A DNA stretch of 64,000 nt from CAYWNA01 sp964459305 (GTDB taxonomy: Bacteria; Planctomycetota; Planctomycetia; Pirellulales; Pirellulaceae), in NCBI GenBank assembly GCA_964459305.1, contig CAYWNA010000004.1:62001-126000 (forward strand), in the 5' to 3' direction. Below, in pieces: positions 1-9,532 of this stretch (positions within the stretch are counted from its first letter, which is position 1; the number at the start of each line of letters is the position of its first letter). The notes under the pieces were generated by a model. It was not told the DNA's origin and searched no databases. It saw only the letters and a program-made list of their open reading frames with translations. The translations under genes were made by a program, and so were the position numbers.

Positions 1-2162
1 CGGGGCAGGTTGAGCATCTCAGGTGGCTTGCCGTTTGCGAACCGGCCGTTTCCGGGCGCTTCTTCTTCCTTGGTGACCCGTCGTCCCAAATGGGCGACCG
101 AACCGTGGCACGTCAGGCATCGCTTTTCGACGATCGGGCCGACGGGTTTTCCCAGTGTGACCATCGTGGTGTTCACAGCTTCTGCTACGGCGTTCTCCAC
201 GCGGTTGTACATCGCGTACGTCCCCGCAAATACCGCGCTCGATTCAACCCACAGGCGCACCAGGTCGTATTCCCGCTCCGTCAGTTTCGCGTCGTAATGG
301 CTGCCGTCGATTTTTTTCATCAGCGGGCTGGCGCCGGTGCCGAACCCCCATGGCGGATTATTACCGTCTTCTCCCCAGTTCCGACCGTCGCTGATTTGCT
401 CATGCGCAAACAGCGCGTAATAACTCTGCGTGAACCACTCGTTGAAATCGCCCGTGAGCACCACGTGTCCTTCCGGCTTCTCCGCGCTGTGGCAGGTGAC
501 GCAGTGTCGGTCCAACACCGGCTGGATGTCGCGCACATAGTCGATCACCTCGGGCACGCCGGGAATCGGTTCAATCCGGCTCGGTGGACGTTCGAGCGCC
601 ATCAACGCGCCGCTGCCTACCGGACGGCTGGCGGTTCCCGTGCGGGGTTCGTGGCAGCCCACGCACCCCTGGGTCTCGCCAGGCATCAGCATGGTAAAGC
701 TTTGCATCCGTTTTACCGCCAGGCCCTTTTCGTCGAGCGCCACGAAATAGATGGCTCGCAAGGACGGAACCTCAAACGAGGCCGATCCGTCGGGCTCCAC
801 CGGAATGCTGCCCAGAATCCGGCGGAGCGTAAACGTCCCTCCCATGCTGAACGCACCGGGAAGGCCGTGTAAGCTGGCTGGCTTGGGCAGATCTTCAAGC
901 ACCAGAAGACTCTTGATGTCGCCCGGTTTGACCCCTTTCATGTTGCGACCGTGGTAGACGTTGGTCAGAACGAGTTGCCCAGTGGTTTTCCGTAGATCGG
1001 AGCGCGGCGTGATTACCGGTTCGCGCGGTCGCGGGCAGATCACCCGCGGATCGTGAACCATCTTCTCTGCTTGGTAGATCTCCTGGGTCTCTCCATTCCC
1101 GCCCAGGATCAACAGGCTCTTATCACTCGCGACGAGAAAACACTCCTCAGACAGCGGGTACGGGTCTCGGTACCCTTCTCTCCCATGCCCCAAGCCAATG
1201 GTCCACACCAAGCCCGATACCGTGGGGCTAATCTGCTTGGCTGCGGACCAATCGCCCGGCCCGGCTTTGAGATCAACGACCATCACGTTCCCCGCGTTTT
1301 CGCGCTGACCGAGCGCCGGCGAGAAAACCGACACGACTTTGCCCGTGCCGGGAATCGGCAGGGCATCGCACTTGGCGAAAAAGTCTGGGTACGGCCGACC
1401 CATACCGCCGAAAAGAACCATCTGTCCGGTGCCATCGGGATTCATCGCCCACAGATCGCGGAATTTTTCAGCAGCACGGTCCAGGTATTCCCACCGCGTG
1501 TAGATGACTCGCCCATCCGGCAGCACCGCCGGGCGGTCGTCCAGCAGAGTACTTGCGGAAAGACACTGCATGTTGCCGCCATCCGCGTCCATCCGGTAGA
1601 GGATCGCCACCTGCACGCGATTGCAGGGCACGAACCGGCTGCCCCGACTCGATGCGAAGATGATGCCGCCGTCAGGCAGGTAGGCCGGATCGACGTCATC
1701 CCAGTCTCCAAAAGTCAATTGCCTGAACCCGCTTCCGTCGATATTGATCTCGCAGAGATGGTAGTGGTGTGTGCCGCCTTTACGATACGAGAAAAGGACC
1801 TTTCCGCCGTCATAATGCACGCGCGGGTCGCGGACTCCGCCCTTGGGGTCATCCAACAGCACGGTGAGTTGCGTGGTTCGCAGATTGAGTTTGCAAAGCC
1901 GCGAGCCGTCCGGCGCATGCACAAACGTCTGTTCGTTTGAATACACGCCAAAAGTTGCGTAGCATTGCGTGGCCGAACACAACTCGCGGACGGCGAAAAC
2001 GATCTCCTCGGCGCCGTCCATCGCCTGCAATGCCTTGGCCACGAGCCCCGCCGACACCGTCTTCGGTTTGACGGCCTCACCACCCCAGGCACTGCCGCCC
2101 AGAGCCGCTACGATGATTCCGGACAATGCCAAGACAATCGAAATCCGTTCCAGCCGCTGCAT
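1..2162 (-). CDS. HzsA-like secreted PD40 propeller / c-type cytochrome protein, C-terminus beyond window
   Basis: At least 720 residues are visible; the frame stays open to base 1, so the C-terminus is missing. It starts MQRLERISIVLALSG, a signal peptide, so the protein is probably exported. The middle has repeated TolB/PD40-like blades (for example DGRVIYTRWEY, GGIIFASSRGS). The C-terminal part carries three CxxCH haem motifs: CVGCH near base 660, CVTCH near 497 and CLTCH near 115. This arrangement matches proteins named HzsA-related in Planctomycetota, which resemble the hydrazine synthase alpha subunit. Such relatives are common in non-anammox planctomycetes, so hydrazine synthesis should not be assumed. 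It follows the next gene by 2 bases, indicating one transcript. The substrate is unknown. Confidence 0.75.
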   Translation of the reverse strand, partial: MQRLERISIVLALSGIIVAALGGSAWGGEAVKPKTVSAGLVAKALQAMDGAEEIVFAVRELCSATQCYATFGVYSNEQTFVHAPDGSRLCKLNLRTTQLTVLLDDPKGGVRDPRVHYDGGKVLFSYRKGGTHHYHLCEINIDGSGFRQLTFGDWDDVDPAYLPDGGIIFASSRGSRFVPCNRVQVAILYRMDADGGNMQCLSASTLLDDRPAVLPDGRVIYTRWEYLDRAAEKFRDLWAMNPDGTGQMVLFGGMGRPYPDFFAKCDALPIPGTGKVVSVFSPALGQRENAGNVMVVDLKAGPGDWSAAKQISPTVSGLVWTIGLGHGREGYRDPYPLSEECFLVASDKSLLILGGNGETQEIYQAEKMVHDPRVICPRPREPVITPRSDLRKTTGQLVLTNVYHGRNMKGVKPGDIKSLLVLEDLPKPASLHGLPGAFSMGGTFTLRRILGSIPVEPDGSASFEVPSLRAIYFVALDEKGLAVKRMQSFTMLMPGETQGCVGCHEPRTGTASRPVGSGALMALERPPSRIEPIPGVPEVIDYVRDIQPVLDRHCVTCHSAEKPEGHVVLTGDFNEWFTQSYYALFAHEQISDGRNWGEDGNNPPWGFGTGASPLMKKIDGSHYDAKLTEREYDLVRLWVESSAVFAGTYAMYNRVENAVAEAVNTTMVTLGKPVGPIVEKRCLTCHGSVAHLGRRVTKEEEAPGNGRFANGKPPEMLNLP

Positions 2163-2164
2163 GA

Positions 2165-5100
2165 CTATTTGCTCCTCATCAAAGCCTTGATGTTCTCGAT
2201 TTCCTGTTGGGCAAACCGCACACGTTTCATTTGAAAATACTCATACAGTTCCTTCTGTGGCCTGTTCCACGTGTTCGTCTCCATCCGCCGCGCATGCTCC
2301 TGCGTATTCCACTTGTTTGCCTCTGCGTATGAGCCGCAAAAAGGAACGGCCAAGTCGATCCAGCATGCGACGATCCGTCTCTCGGCGTCCGTCACTTGAA
2401 CATCGTAGTGCGAAGGCTCCAAATAGTCCATCAGCTTGCTTTGCGTTGAACCACATGCATACGGAGGCAACATGGTGGCCATTGATACGGGATGAATCCA
2501 GTTCACCAGCGGTGTACACTGACCTTTCGCCGTCAGGGCAACGTATGACTGCGTAAAGTCCCTTAGACCTCTTAGAGCGCCCTGCTCATTTTCTGGAGGC
2601 AACTTGACAACCTCTCCCGTCAAACGCAATGCCGACCGTTTCTTCTTATCGCGATCATTGATGTCGCCTTGATGACAAGTGACGCAATGCCTGTCCCAGA
2701 TAGGCTGCACCATCTGCCCATAGCTGAAGCCATCGACAGTCGCTTTGGCGTCGAGTGAGCACGGCTCATTGACACCCAGGAAATTGTTCACGTTCTCCAA
2801 GGGCCCGCCGTGTTCAAGCCGTGCCAACAGCGGATGAGGTGGCTGACCTGCCAGCGGCTGCAGTTTTCGCGCGGGCCTATCAAATGCAACAGGCATTTTC
2901 GCCGCAGCCAAACCCGTATCGGATTTACTTTCGTGGCACCCCACACATCCAACACGTTCGCCGGGCAATGCCATAGTCCAGCTACGCATGGTTTGTACGC
3001 AGCGCCCTTTGTCGTCCAGCAGTTGAAAGAAAACGGCATTGCGGGCCGGAATCTCAAAATACACACTGCCGTCCTCTTCAACGTCCACCTCGCCCAGGAC
3101 ATGTTTCACGTCTTGAGAGCCATTACCGACCGCGATCGGCGTGTTGATGACCGATCCACCAGCGTCACCGCGATTGCGGTTTCTGGAGACTCCGGCTGCC
3201 CGATATTCCAATGCAACTACCCGAAGGCGCTTGACGGTTCCCTTTGCTACGCCTTCCAGTCCCGGTCCCTTATAGACATCCTGAACGTAAAACGCACCTG
3301 TAGTCTGGGCCCAGTCCACCCGTGACAGTTTGACCGGCGGCTGCTTGCGCGGCATCACAGGAATGGCCTGTCCGCACGAATTGCTCCAATCGAAAGCCAG
3401 AAGCTCACGTTTGCCTTCAGCAGTCACGTAATACACGCCAAAGGGAACGCTGAAGGGGCCTTTGAGGAAATGATAACCTTCGGGACTGAAGGCAACCAAA
3501 TAATGGGTGTCGTCAAACGCATAGGGGTATTGCCATTGCGGACCGACTTGGCCGAACAAGTCGTAGAAGTAGTGGGGCCAGGGATCGTCGAGTTGCGAGA
3601 TGTTCGGAATGTTCGACGGCTGACGTCCTGGCCTGCCGTCAGGTGAAGCACCGGCGACGTACTCGATTCCCCTGTTCCCTTCCGAGCCTTTCGAACGGTC
3701 GATGATCGCCAGTTTGCCCTTCTGCAGAACATGATGCCCTGAAAGGACCGTGATCACCTTACTGGTGCCGGGGATTCCGCGGGAGTGTATCAGCGCTGCC
3801 GGATACTCGCTGTTATTTCCATAGAATGCCGTCTGCGCGGTCCCATCCGCATTCATGGCGAACAGTGACTGTTGGAAGAACGGATTGCGGTCACTGTATT
3901 CCCAGCGGGTGTAAATGATCCGTCCGTCGTCCAGAACTTGCGGGTAGAGGGTGCGCACCTGGTCGAACGCCAGACGGCGGACATGCTGTCCGTTGGCGTC
4001 ACACACGTAGAGATTGCTGGCTGGATGCGCCCAGCAAACATCCAACTGGCCGCAACGGGTAGATTGGAAAATGATCTCCCCGTTGGGAGCAAAACAGGGT
4101 TCTGTATCGCTGCAAGGCAGCGTCTTGCCGTCGATTACCGGCGAAAACGTAATCTGTTGAACGCGTCTGTCCGCCAGATTCATCTTGTACAGATGATTAT
4201 CATCCGTCTTGAAGTTGTCCCGCATCGAGAAAATCAGCGTCTCCGCGTCAAACGAGAGGTTAGGATCCCGGATAATGCCTTGGGGCTTGTCAATGAGAAT
4301 CTCGTTCGTAACAGTTCCGTCTTCGTGGATGGTTGCTAGACACAGTTGGGAACCCTCGCGGAAGTCCGGATTCCGTTCGTAGAACTGTTCATCCGTCAGT
4401 TCGTCCGCTGCCGTATTGATGTGCGTCCAACCGCCAAAAACGTAATGTTTCACGTAGACGAACTGCGAAGCCCATTGTCGAACGCTTCTCAGGCGTTCCC
4501 GACGGCGCTGCCGGCAGGCTGTCAAGTACAAGTCTTTCCACCGGGCATCGCTGCCAGGGACGGAGGACAGTGCGCCTATTTGTTGGCTTAGCCAATTTGT
4601 GTCGACGTTGCGCTGCTTCAGCGCCGTCAGCACTCTTTGAACCATTGCCTGTTCAAACGCGGAATCGGTCTTGGAGGAAAAACACCTGGAAATATCGAGC
4701 CCAAGCGTATCCGAAGCGGTGCTGCCGACAGTGTTCGCGACCATCGAGAGGTTTTCTAGCCCGCAGTCCTGATACATCCAATCGCGCTGCAGGCGGCTTT
4801 CCGGGTATGCGACGCCCGGAGCGTTAGGAAGCGGCAAATCCGTGGGCTGGCCACAGAAGCAGGAAACCTCGGCTATTTGCACCGTCAGCTGACTGCCGGT
4901 TCCCGCAACGTCATACACCGGTCCTCCGACAGCCAGAGGAAGCCTTCTGACTGTCGACAACCAACCGCCCCACCACCAACCGAATTGGCAGCGCCGCTTA
5001 TCGTCACACCGCCAATGCTCTTGATCCAGCCGCTGATCGGCTCCACGCCACCAATCGGTCCCGTTGCGCCGTCTATCGTAAGACTCGTTGATCGCAATGC

Positions 5101-5593
5101 TGATATAGCGCGTGGCAATCGGTTCCCACGTGACAAATGCTGCATGGTAGGTATTGACCGGCGGGAGATAGCATTTGTCTGCCAGGCAGCGAACGTCTGC
5201 TTTTCCTTCCTGATCATTGCAGGCAAAAACGCTGACGTTTTCCGCCATGCAGTTGGCCCAGGATCTCTGCGCGACAAAGCGGATGCCGCCAACCTTCTGA
5301 GTCTTCCCCAAATCCAGAACAAAACGGGCGGTAACCGGTGGAGCGGCATTTGGCGGCATCGTTTTTGGATCCGTCCCAGTCGGCGTATCATCGAGCAAAC
5401 AACAAGAGGTGGCCAAATTGCCGTCGATCAGCTTGTCAAGCGTCTGTTGACCGGGCGGATGCGTTGGCGTGGGACTCCAAACCGCGGTGGGCGCGATATC
5501 GTACGTCTCATCGCCTAGGCCCATGCCCGGCGCCAGCAACACACCTGCGGCCAGAGCAAGCACGATGCTGCCGATCTGGTTCCCCGTCTTCAT
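2165..5593 (-). CDS. HzsA-like secreted protein with discoidin-like domain, PD40 propeller and two CxxCH motifs
   Basis: This is a 1142-residue protein. The start chosen is ATG at 5593 (MKTGNQIGSIVLALAAG), which begins a signal peptide and has GAGAGG just upstream; an in-frame GTG at 5626 is less likely. After the signal peptide comes a discoidin/F5-8-like region (about 25-230). A propeller region with PD40-like repeats follows (about 400-800; DGRIIYTRWEYSD matches its neighbour), then a cytochrome-like C-terminus with CVGCH near residue 881 and CVTCH near 968. It is first in a two-gene leftward operon with its shorter paralogue. The family resembles HzsA-related proteins; the function is unknown. 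A decayed third copy lies at 30530-30874. Confidence 0.75.
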   Translation of the reverse strand: MKTGNQIGSIVLALAAGVLLAPGMGLGDETYDIAPTAVWSPTPTHPPGQQTLDKLIDGNLATSCCLLDDTPTGTDPKTMPPNAAPPVTARFVLDLGKTQKVGGIRFVAQRSWANCMAENVSVFACNDQEGKADVRCLADKCYLPPVNTYHAAFVTWEPIATRYISIAINESYDRRRNGTDWWRGADQRLDQEHWRCDDKRRCQFGWWWGGWLSTVRRLPLAVGGPVYDVAGTGSQLTVQIAEVSCFCGQPTDLPLPNAPGVAYPESRLQRDWMYQDCGLENLSMVANTVGSTASDTLGLDISRCFSSKTDSAFEQAMVQRVLTALKQRNVDTNWLSQQIGALSSVPGSDARWKDLYLTACRQRRRERLRSVRQWASQFVYVKHYVFGGWTHINTAADELTDEQFYERNPDFREGSQLCLATIHEDGTVTNEILIDKPQGIIRDPNLSFDAETLIFSMRDNFKTDDNHLYKMNLADRRVQQITFSPVIDGKTLPCSDTEPCFAPNGEIIFQSTRCGQLDVCWAHPASNLYVCDANGQHVRRLAFDQVRTLYPQVLDDGRIIYTRWEYSDRNPFFQQSLFAMNADGTAQTAFYGNNSEYPAALIHSRGIPGTSKVITVLSGHHVLQKGKLAIIDRSKGSEGNRGIEYVAGASPDGRPGRQPSNIPNISQLDDPWPHYFYDLFGQVGPQWQYPYAFDDTHYLVAFSPEGYHFLKGPFSVPFGVYYVTAEGKRELLAFDWSNSCGQAIPVMPRKQPPVKLSRVDWAQTTGAFYVQDVYKGPGLEGVAKGTVKRLRVVALEYRAAGVSRNRNRGDAGGSVINTPIAVGNGSQDVKHVLGEVDVEEDGSVYFEIPARNAVFFQLLDDKGRCVQTMRSWTMALPGERVGCVGCHESKSDTGLAAAKMPVAFDRPARKLQPLAGQPPHPLLARLEHGGPLENVNNFLGVNEPCSLDAKATVDGFSYGQMVQPIWDRHCVTCHQGDINDRDKKKRSALRLTGEVVKLPPENEQGALRGLRDFTQSYVALTAKGQCTPLVNWIHPVSMATMLPPYACGSTQSKLMDYLEPSHYDVQVTDAERRIVACWIDLAVPFCGSYAEANKWNTQEHARRMETNTWNRPQKELYEYFQMKRVRFAQQEIENIKALMRSK

Positions 5594-5634
5594 GTCATCC
5601 TCTCGTTTTCCGTCAAGAAAGAGCACGGTTCAAT

Positions 5635-6255
5635 TCAGGGCCTCTTTCTATGTTCGTCGGTTTTCTTGCCACGGGCAAGCTTGGGGACAGCCAGTTGAAA
5701 CGTATGAGTCCTCTCTGAACCGATGCTTTGTTCGAAAGCGCCCATCACGAGCTGGGGGGATGGTACAACTCGATCTCCCAGAAACCGCGACGTGGGCCCC
5801 TCGGGCGACGAAAGCACGACCGATTCGCCGCCGATCCGGGCCTTGACCGGCGCGAAGTCGGTCCCTTTGCCGATGATCTCGAACCAATCCAGCGGCTTTC
5901 CGTCGCGCGGCACAAGCCCGCTGCCCACATGGTCGAACGTCACACGCAGCTTTTCGCCATCGATCGTCAGCGACTTGAACGCGGGGCCCGAGTAGACCGT
6001 CTTCGGGCGACCGTAGGTCTTCGCCAGCGCGATCAACGCCATTCGAGTCCCCACATCCTGCTTGTTCCGCGGTTGGATGTCCCGCAGGTTGCCGATGTCG
6101 TGGACGACAACTTGACCCGTATTCTCACCTTGATACCAGATCGCGCCACGGATCCCGATTGGAACCAACGGATGGATCATGCCGTTGAAGAGTGTCGCCG
6201 GGGCCTGGTGGCAGGAAAGCGGCTGAATCTCGGCTGGATAGGCTGCTGGAGGCAT
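5635..6255 (-). pseudogene. Sialate O-acetylesterase remnant with internal deletion
   Basis: The open frame of 206 codons keeps two separate parts of a sialate O-acetylesterase (SGNH family). The first is the block FNGMIHPLVPIGIRGAIWYQ followed by GEN. The second is VVVHDIGNLRDIQPRNKQDV and the C-terminal beta domain. In intact relatives these blocks are separated by a stretch of several dozen residues; here GEN runs directly into TGQVVVHDIG. The N-terminal half, with the catalytic GDS-type motif, is also absent. It lacks a signal peptide and a convincing ribosome binding site. It is best read as a decayed gene that has kept an open frame. Confidence 0.75.
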
Positions 6256-6261
6256 CAGCGG

Positions 6262-6345
6262 CGTCTCGTATCAAGAACACTCGATCCACATAGATCGCGT
6301 CGACTTCGTCCTGATCCCTGGTCGGCCGAGGCAGTCTTCTCACTG
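6262..6345 (-). pseudogene. Scrap of a DUF4838 protein C-terminus
   Basis: Read leftward, this stretch encodes RDQDEVDAIYVDRVFLIRD. That is nearly the same as the last residues of the intact DUF4838 protein ending at 26633 (RDQDEVDAVCVDRVFMVRE). Only this tail survives, preceded by an in-frame stop and fused to the esterase remnant next to it. It is evidence that a second DUF4838 gene once stood here. Confidence 0.7.
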
Positions 6346-6379
6346 CATATTCTCCTTGGTCCCGATCGACGGCAGGCAG

Positions 6380-6408
6380 TTGACAGTATAGCTTGTACTG
6401 GATAAACT
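6380..6408 (+). promoter_or_regulatory. Sigma70-type promoter of the glycan operon
   Basis: TTGACA at 6380-6385 is followed by a 17-base spacer and TAAACT at 6403-6408. The -35 box is a perfect consensus and the -10 box matches at four of six positions. It lies about 100 bases upstream of the regulator gene and in an AT-richer stretch than its surroundings. It is predicted from sequence only. Confidence 0.5.
6384..6400. promoter_or_regulatory. Candidate operator palindrome
   Basis: CAGTATAGCTTGTACTG has 5-base perfect arms (CAGTA/TACTG) and overlaps the -35 box and spacer of the predicted promoter. Binding here would block RNA polymerase. The regulator encoded next door is the obvious candidate ligand, but this is inference. 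Confidence 0.35.
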
Positions 6409-6503
6409 CTCTATTGTTCTATCTATTGTCCTGTTTATCTGAGCTGATCTAGCATAGAAACCATGGCTAAAGCATCACAACGCTCGCTGGGAGCGGAGTT
6501 CTA

Positions 6504-7646
6504 GTGGCGAAGTACAGACAGCTTCGAGACCAAATCCGACGTGAGATCGCAGCCGGAGCATACGGCGCCGCCGGAGAACGGTTCGTGACGGTCCGGGAAC
6601 TTGCCAAGCGGTTTGGCGTCTCGTTGACGACTGCGCAGAAGGTGGTCAAGTGTCTCAAACACGATGGTCTGTTGGTGGCTGATTCCGTGACCAGTCCGGC
6701 GAGGATCAGCGACTTGGCCTTCCGGCTGACGGCCGATGGTACCAGCAGGGAAGCCTCGCCGCGCCGGCTTGGGCTGGTGGTCACCGACATCACAAACCCG
6801 TTCTTCGGCCGGCTATGCCGGTACATCCAACATGCCGCCGCGGACCGGGACTACCAAGTCTTGGTAGCTAGTAGCGAGTCGGATTTCGCTCGCGAACAGC
6901 GGGCCATCCGCGGTTTCTTGGAGATCGGCGTCGAAGGGTTATTGCTTTGCCCAGGATTGGAGGATGCGTGCGCGCGGATGTACCGGGAGTTGTTGGAAGG
7001 CGGCGTGCCGCTTGTGTTCGTCAGTCGTCGCGTGGAAAACATCGATGCGGACTTCGTGGTAGCCCACAACTTTGTTGGCGGTGCGGCGGTGGCCGGCCAT
7101 CTGCTGAGTCTCGGTCATGAATCGTTTGGCTACATCGGCTTCGGGCCGCGTCTGAAGCGCGACGCGCGTCTGCAGGGGTTTCGCTCGGCGCTCGAGGAAG
7201 AAGGCGCCAAGCTTGCCGCGGATCAAATCGCCGACGGCGATGGTCGTGACATTATCCACGGCTATCGCGCCGCCGGGCGGTTGTTCGAGCGCGACAGCCG
7301 GCCGCGAGCCATTTTTGCATTCAACGATCTACTGGCGATCGGCGCGATGCAATACTGCCAGGAACACGGCCTTGACGTGCCGGGTGACATGGCCATCGCG
7401 GGGTTCGACAATCTGCCCCAATGCCGCGTCACCAGCCCTCCGCTGACCAGCGTGGCCTATCCAGTGCAATCGATCGCCCAGCTGGCGGTGCAAAACATGG
7501 TGGACCGAATTGAAGGAGCAGGGCAGCGCCAGTCTCATCGCATCCTGTTAGAACCGCACCTTGTCGTGCGCGAGAGTACCGATCCACAGGCTACCGGCAC
7601 TGGTCCGTCCGCGGCATCGCAAGGGGAGATATCCGAAATCGCCTAG
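6504..7646 (+). CDS. GntR-LacI hybrid transcriptional regulator
   Basis: This is a 380-residue regulator. Residues about 1-75 form a GntR-type winged helix (KYRQLRDQIRREI, then TVRELAKRFGVSLTTAQKVV). Residues about 95-350 form a LacI/periplasmic-binding-type sugar-sensing domain (GLVVTDITNPFFGRLCRYI, FNDLLAIGAMQY, IAGFDNLPQCR). The start is GTG at 6504, with GGAG-like sequence at 6490-6498. It stands first in a long rightward set of carbohydrate genes and behind a good promoter, so it probably controls them in response to a sugar. The inducer cannot be told from sequence. The final 25 residues are low-complexity and probably disordered. Confidence 0.88.
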   Translation: MAKYRQLRDQIRREIAAGAYGAAGERFVTVRELAKRFGVSLTTAQKVVKCLKHDGLLVADSVTSPARISDLAFRLTADGTSREASPRRLGLVVTDITNPFFGRLCRYIQHAAADRDYQVLVASSESDFAREQRAIRGFLEIGVEGLLLCPGLEDACARMYRELLEGGVPLVFVSRRVENIDADFVVAHNFVGGAAVAGHLLSLGHESFGYIGFGPRLKRDARLQGFRSALEEEGAKLAADQIADGDGRDIIHGYRAAGRLFERDSRPRAIFAFNDLLAIGAMQYCQEHGLDVPGDMAIAGFDNLPQCRVTSPPLTSVAYPVQSIAQLAVQNMVDRIEGAGQRQSHRILLEPHLVVRESTDPQATGTGPSAASQGEISEIA

Positions 7647-7681
7647 CAACTCGTATGCGCAGAACTGGAGGCAAAACGACG

Positions 7682-8713
7682 ATGGCTGTTCAAGAGACGG
7701 GTGTCAGCTACTATGGGCTGAGCTACGTGGAGCACGCGCAGCGCGACTTCCAGGAGATGATCGATCACAACTGCACGGCCGTGCTGTTGGCCCTGTCGGA
7801 GTTCGACATCGATTTCTGGCGGCCTAACATCAAGGAGATTGTACAGGCGGGCAAAGAGATGGGGCTGACCGTCTACCTGGACACCTGGGGAATCGGCAAG
7901 TGGTTCGGCGGCGAGCCACCCAGCCTTTTTCTGACCAACAACTCGGGCAACCGGCAGGTCTCGGCACTGACCGACGAGCCACTTCCAGCGGCCTGTTTCA
8001 ACACTCCGGCCTTCCGCGAGTATTTCTTCGAACTGTGCGAGCGACTGGCCACGGACGTCGATGCCGACGGGTTCTTCTGGGACGAGCCGCACTACGCGCT
8101 TCCGAAAAGCTACGCCTCGATCACCGGCGGTGCGGGCGACGATTGGAGTTGCCGCTGTCCGTACTGTCGGCGAATGTTCGAGGAGCACTACGGCTACGAG
8201 ATGCCGCACCAGTTGACCATGGAGGTCAAACGGTTCCGCCAGGACCGCGCGTTGGACATCCTCGAAACAGCCTCGCGCCGGATCAAGGCCATCCGACCCG
8301 ATTCCAAGATCATTTGCTGTGTCCACGCCACGCTCGGCACTTACTACGTCACCGAGAACCGCGGCTATGACAACTGGGACAAGGTGGCAGCCTCGGATAC
8401 GTGCGACGTATTGAGCACGACCATCCTCTCGTACCAGTTGCCGCGCAGCTTCTTCCGTTCGATCACCCAACGCACTGTCGATATCGCCCGCAAACACGGT
8501 GTCGGCAATCAGCGTTGGATCATGGGCTACTACCAGGAGCCGGAAAACTTGGACGAGATCAAAGACATAGCGCAGATGTACGCCGACATGGGTGTGGAGA
8601 GCCTTTTCGCGTGGACTTACCGCGGCGGCCGCGGCACCGTGCTGGCCGCGCCCAGGGCACAAGAAGTATGGGACACAATCGGCCAAGCCTACGGCCAGGT
8701 CTTGGGCCGCTGA
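7682..8713 (+). CDS. TIM-barrel glycosidase-like protein
   Basis: This is a 343-residue cytoplasmic protein without signal peptide. The start is ATG at 7682, with GGAGG at 7667-7671. The pattern of alternating strands and the motif DADGFFWDEPHY (about residues 130-140) suggest a TIM-barrel hydrolase with acidic residues at the strand ends. A CRCPYCRRMF segment near residue 160 gives three closely spaced cysteines and may bind metal. I do not recognise a named glycoside hydrolase family with certainty. It lies between the regulator and a SIS sugar-phosphate protein, so a role in handling an intracellular sugar is likely. Confidence 0.65.
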   Translation: MAVQETGVSYYGLSYVEHAQRDFQEMIDHNCTAVLLALSEFDIDFWRPNIKEIVQAGKEMGLTVYLDTWGIGKWFGGEPPSLFLTNNSGNRQVSALTDEPLPAACFNTPAFREYFFELCERLATDVDADGFFWDEPHYALPKSYASITGGAGDDWSCRCPYCRRMFEEHYGYEMPHQLTMEVKRFRQDRALDILETASRRIKAIRPDSKIICCVHATLGTYYVTENRGYDNWDKVAASDTCDVLSTTILSYQLPRSFFRSITQRTVDIARKHGVGNQRWIMGYYQEPENLDEIKDIAQMYADMGVESLFAWTYRGGRGTVLAAPRAQEVWDTIGQAYGQVLGR

Positions 8714-8741
8714 CCGGAGACTTAGCAAGGAGACAAAACAA

Positions 8742-9503
8742 ATGGACAATCAGAAACCCGACTTTGGATATCTCGACAAGACGATCGAGTTGATGCGCAA
8801 GATCGAGCGCGAGCAGCAGGAGAACATCGAAAAGGCGGCCGGACTGATGACCGACGCCATCGAGCAAGACCGGCTGATCCACGTGTACGGCGGCGGGGGT
8901 CACACAACGTTGGTGATGGGCGAGATGTTCTTCCGCGCCGGCGGCCTGGCCAACATCAACCCGATCATGGAGACCGGACTGTCTGTGTTCAATCACGCGC
9001 TGAAGTACCTGGAATTAGAGCGGTGCGTCAACTACGGCCGTAGCATCGTGAAGTACTTCCGGTTGCAGCCGGACGACGTGCTGGTCATCTTCCACAACAT
9101 CGGCATCAATCCGGCCACCATCGACGCCGCCATGGAGGCCAAGGAGGCGGGCGTGAAGCTGATCGCCGTCAGCTCATCTCACTGGCAGAACGAGATGCCG
9201 TCGGACCATTTCATCCGGCATCCCAACGGCAAAAACCTGTTCGATTTGGCCGACGTGTGCATCGACGACTACAACGAAGTGGGCGATTGCGCGGTCGAGG
9301 TACCGGGTTTTGAAACGCCTATCGCGCCGAATTCGAACCTGATCGATTTCTACATCGCCCATCGCCTGGAGATCGAGACAGTCCGGCAATGTATCGCGCG
9401 GGGCATCGAACCGCCAATCTGGCGCAGTGCGAATGCCCCCGGCGGCGACGAATTCAACGCGGCCTTCGTCGACAAGTACTTGCCGCGTGTGAAGATGCTT
9501 TGA
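8742..9503 (+). CDS. SIS-domain sugar isomerase-like protein
   Basis: This is a 253-residue protein starting at ATG 8742, with AAGGAGA upstream. It has the SIS fold signature: IHVYGGGGHTTLVMGEMFFR near residue 40 and DDVLVIFHNIGINPATIDAA followed by GVKLIAVSSS. SIS domains bind phosphosugars and catalyse aldose-ketose isomerisation or act as sensors. Relatives of this short type are annotated as sugar isomerase domain proteins. Its place next to the TIM-barrel gene and a Gfo/Idh/MocA fusion suggests that it processes an amino-sugar phosphate. The exact substrate is unknown. Confidence 0.75.
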   Translation: MDNQKPDFGYLDKTIELMRKIEREQQENIEKAAGLMTDAIEQDRLIHVYGGGGHTTLVMGEMFFRAGGLANINPIMETGLSVFNHALKYLELERCVNYGRSIVKYFRLQPDDVLVIFHNIGINPATIDAAMEAKEAGVKLIAVSSSHWQNEMPSDHFIRHPNGKNLFDLADVCIDDYNEVGDCAVEVPGFETPIAPNSNLIDFYIAHRLEIETVRQCIARGIEPPIWRSANAPGGDEFNAAFVDKYLPRVKML

Positions 9504-9532
9504 GCAACATGACGCACGACGAGAGAGGGAAC

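Noticed and set aside
1..5593. True hydrazine synthase and an anammox organism
   Set aside because: HzsA-like proteins are common in non-anammox planctomycetes, no hzsB or hzsC genes are beside them, and the window carries sulfate-reduction genes instead.
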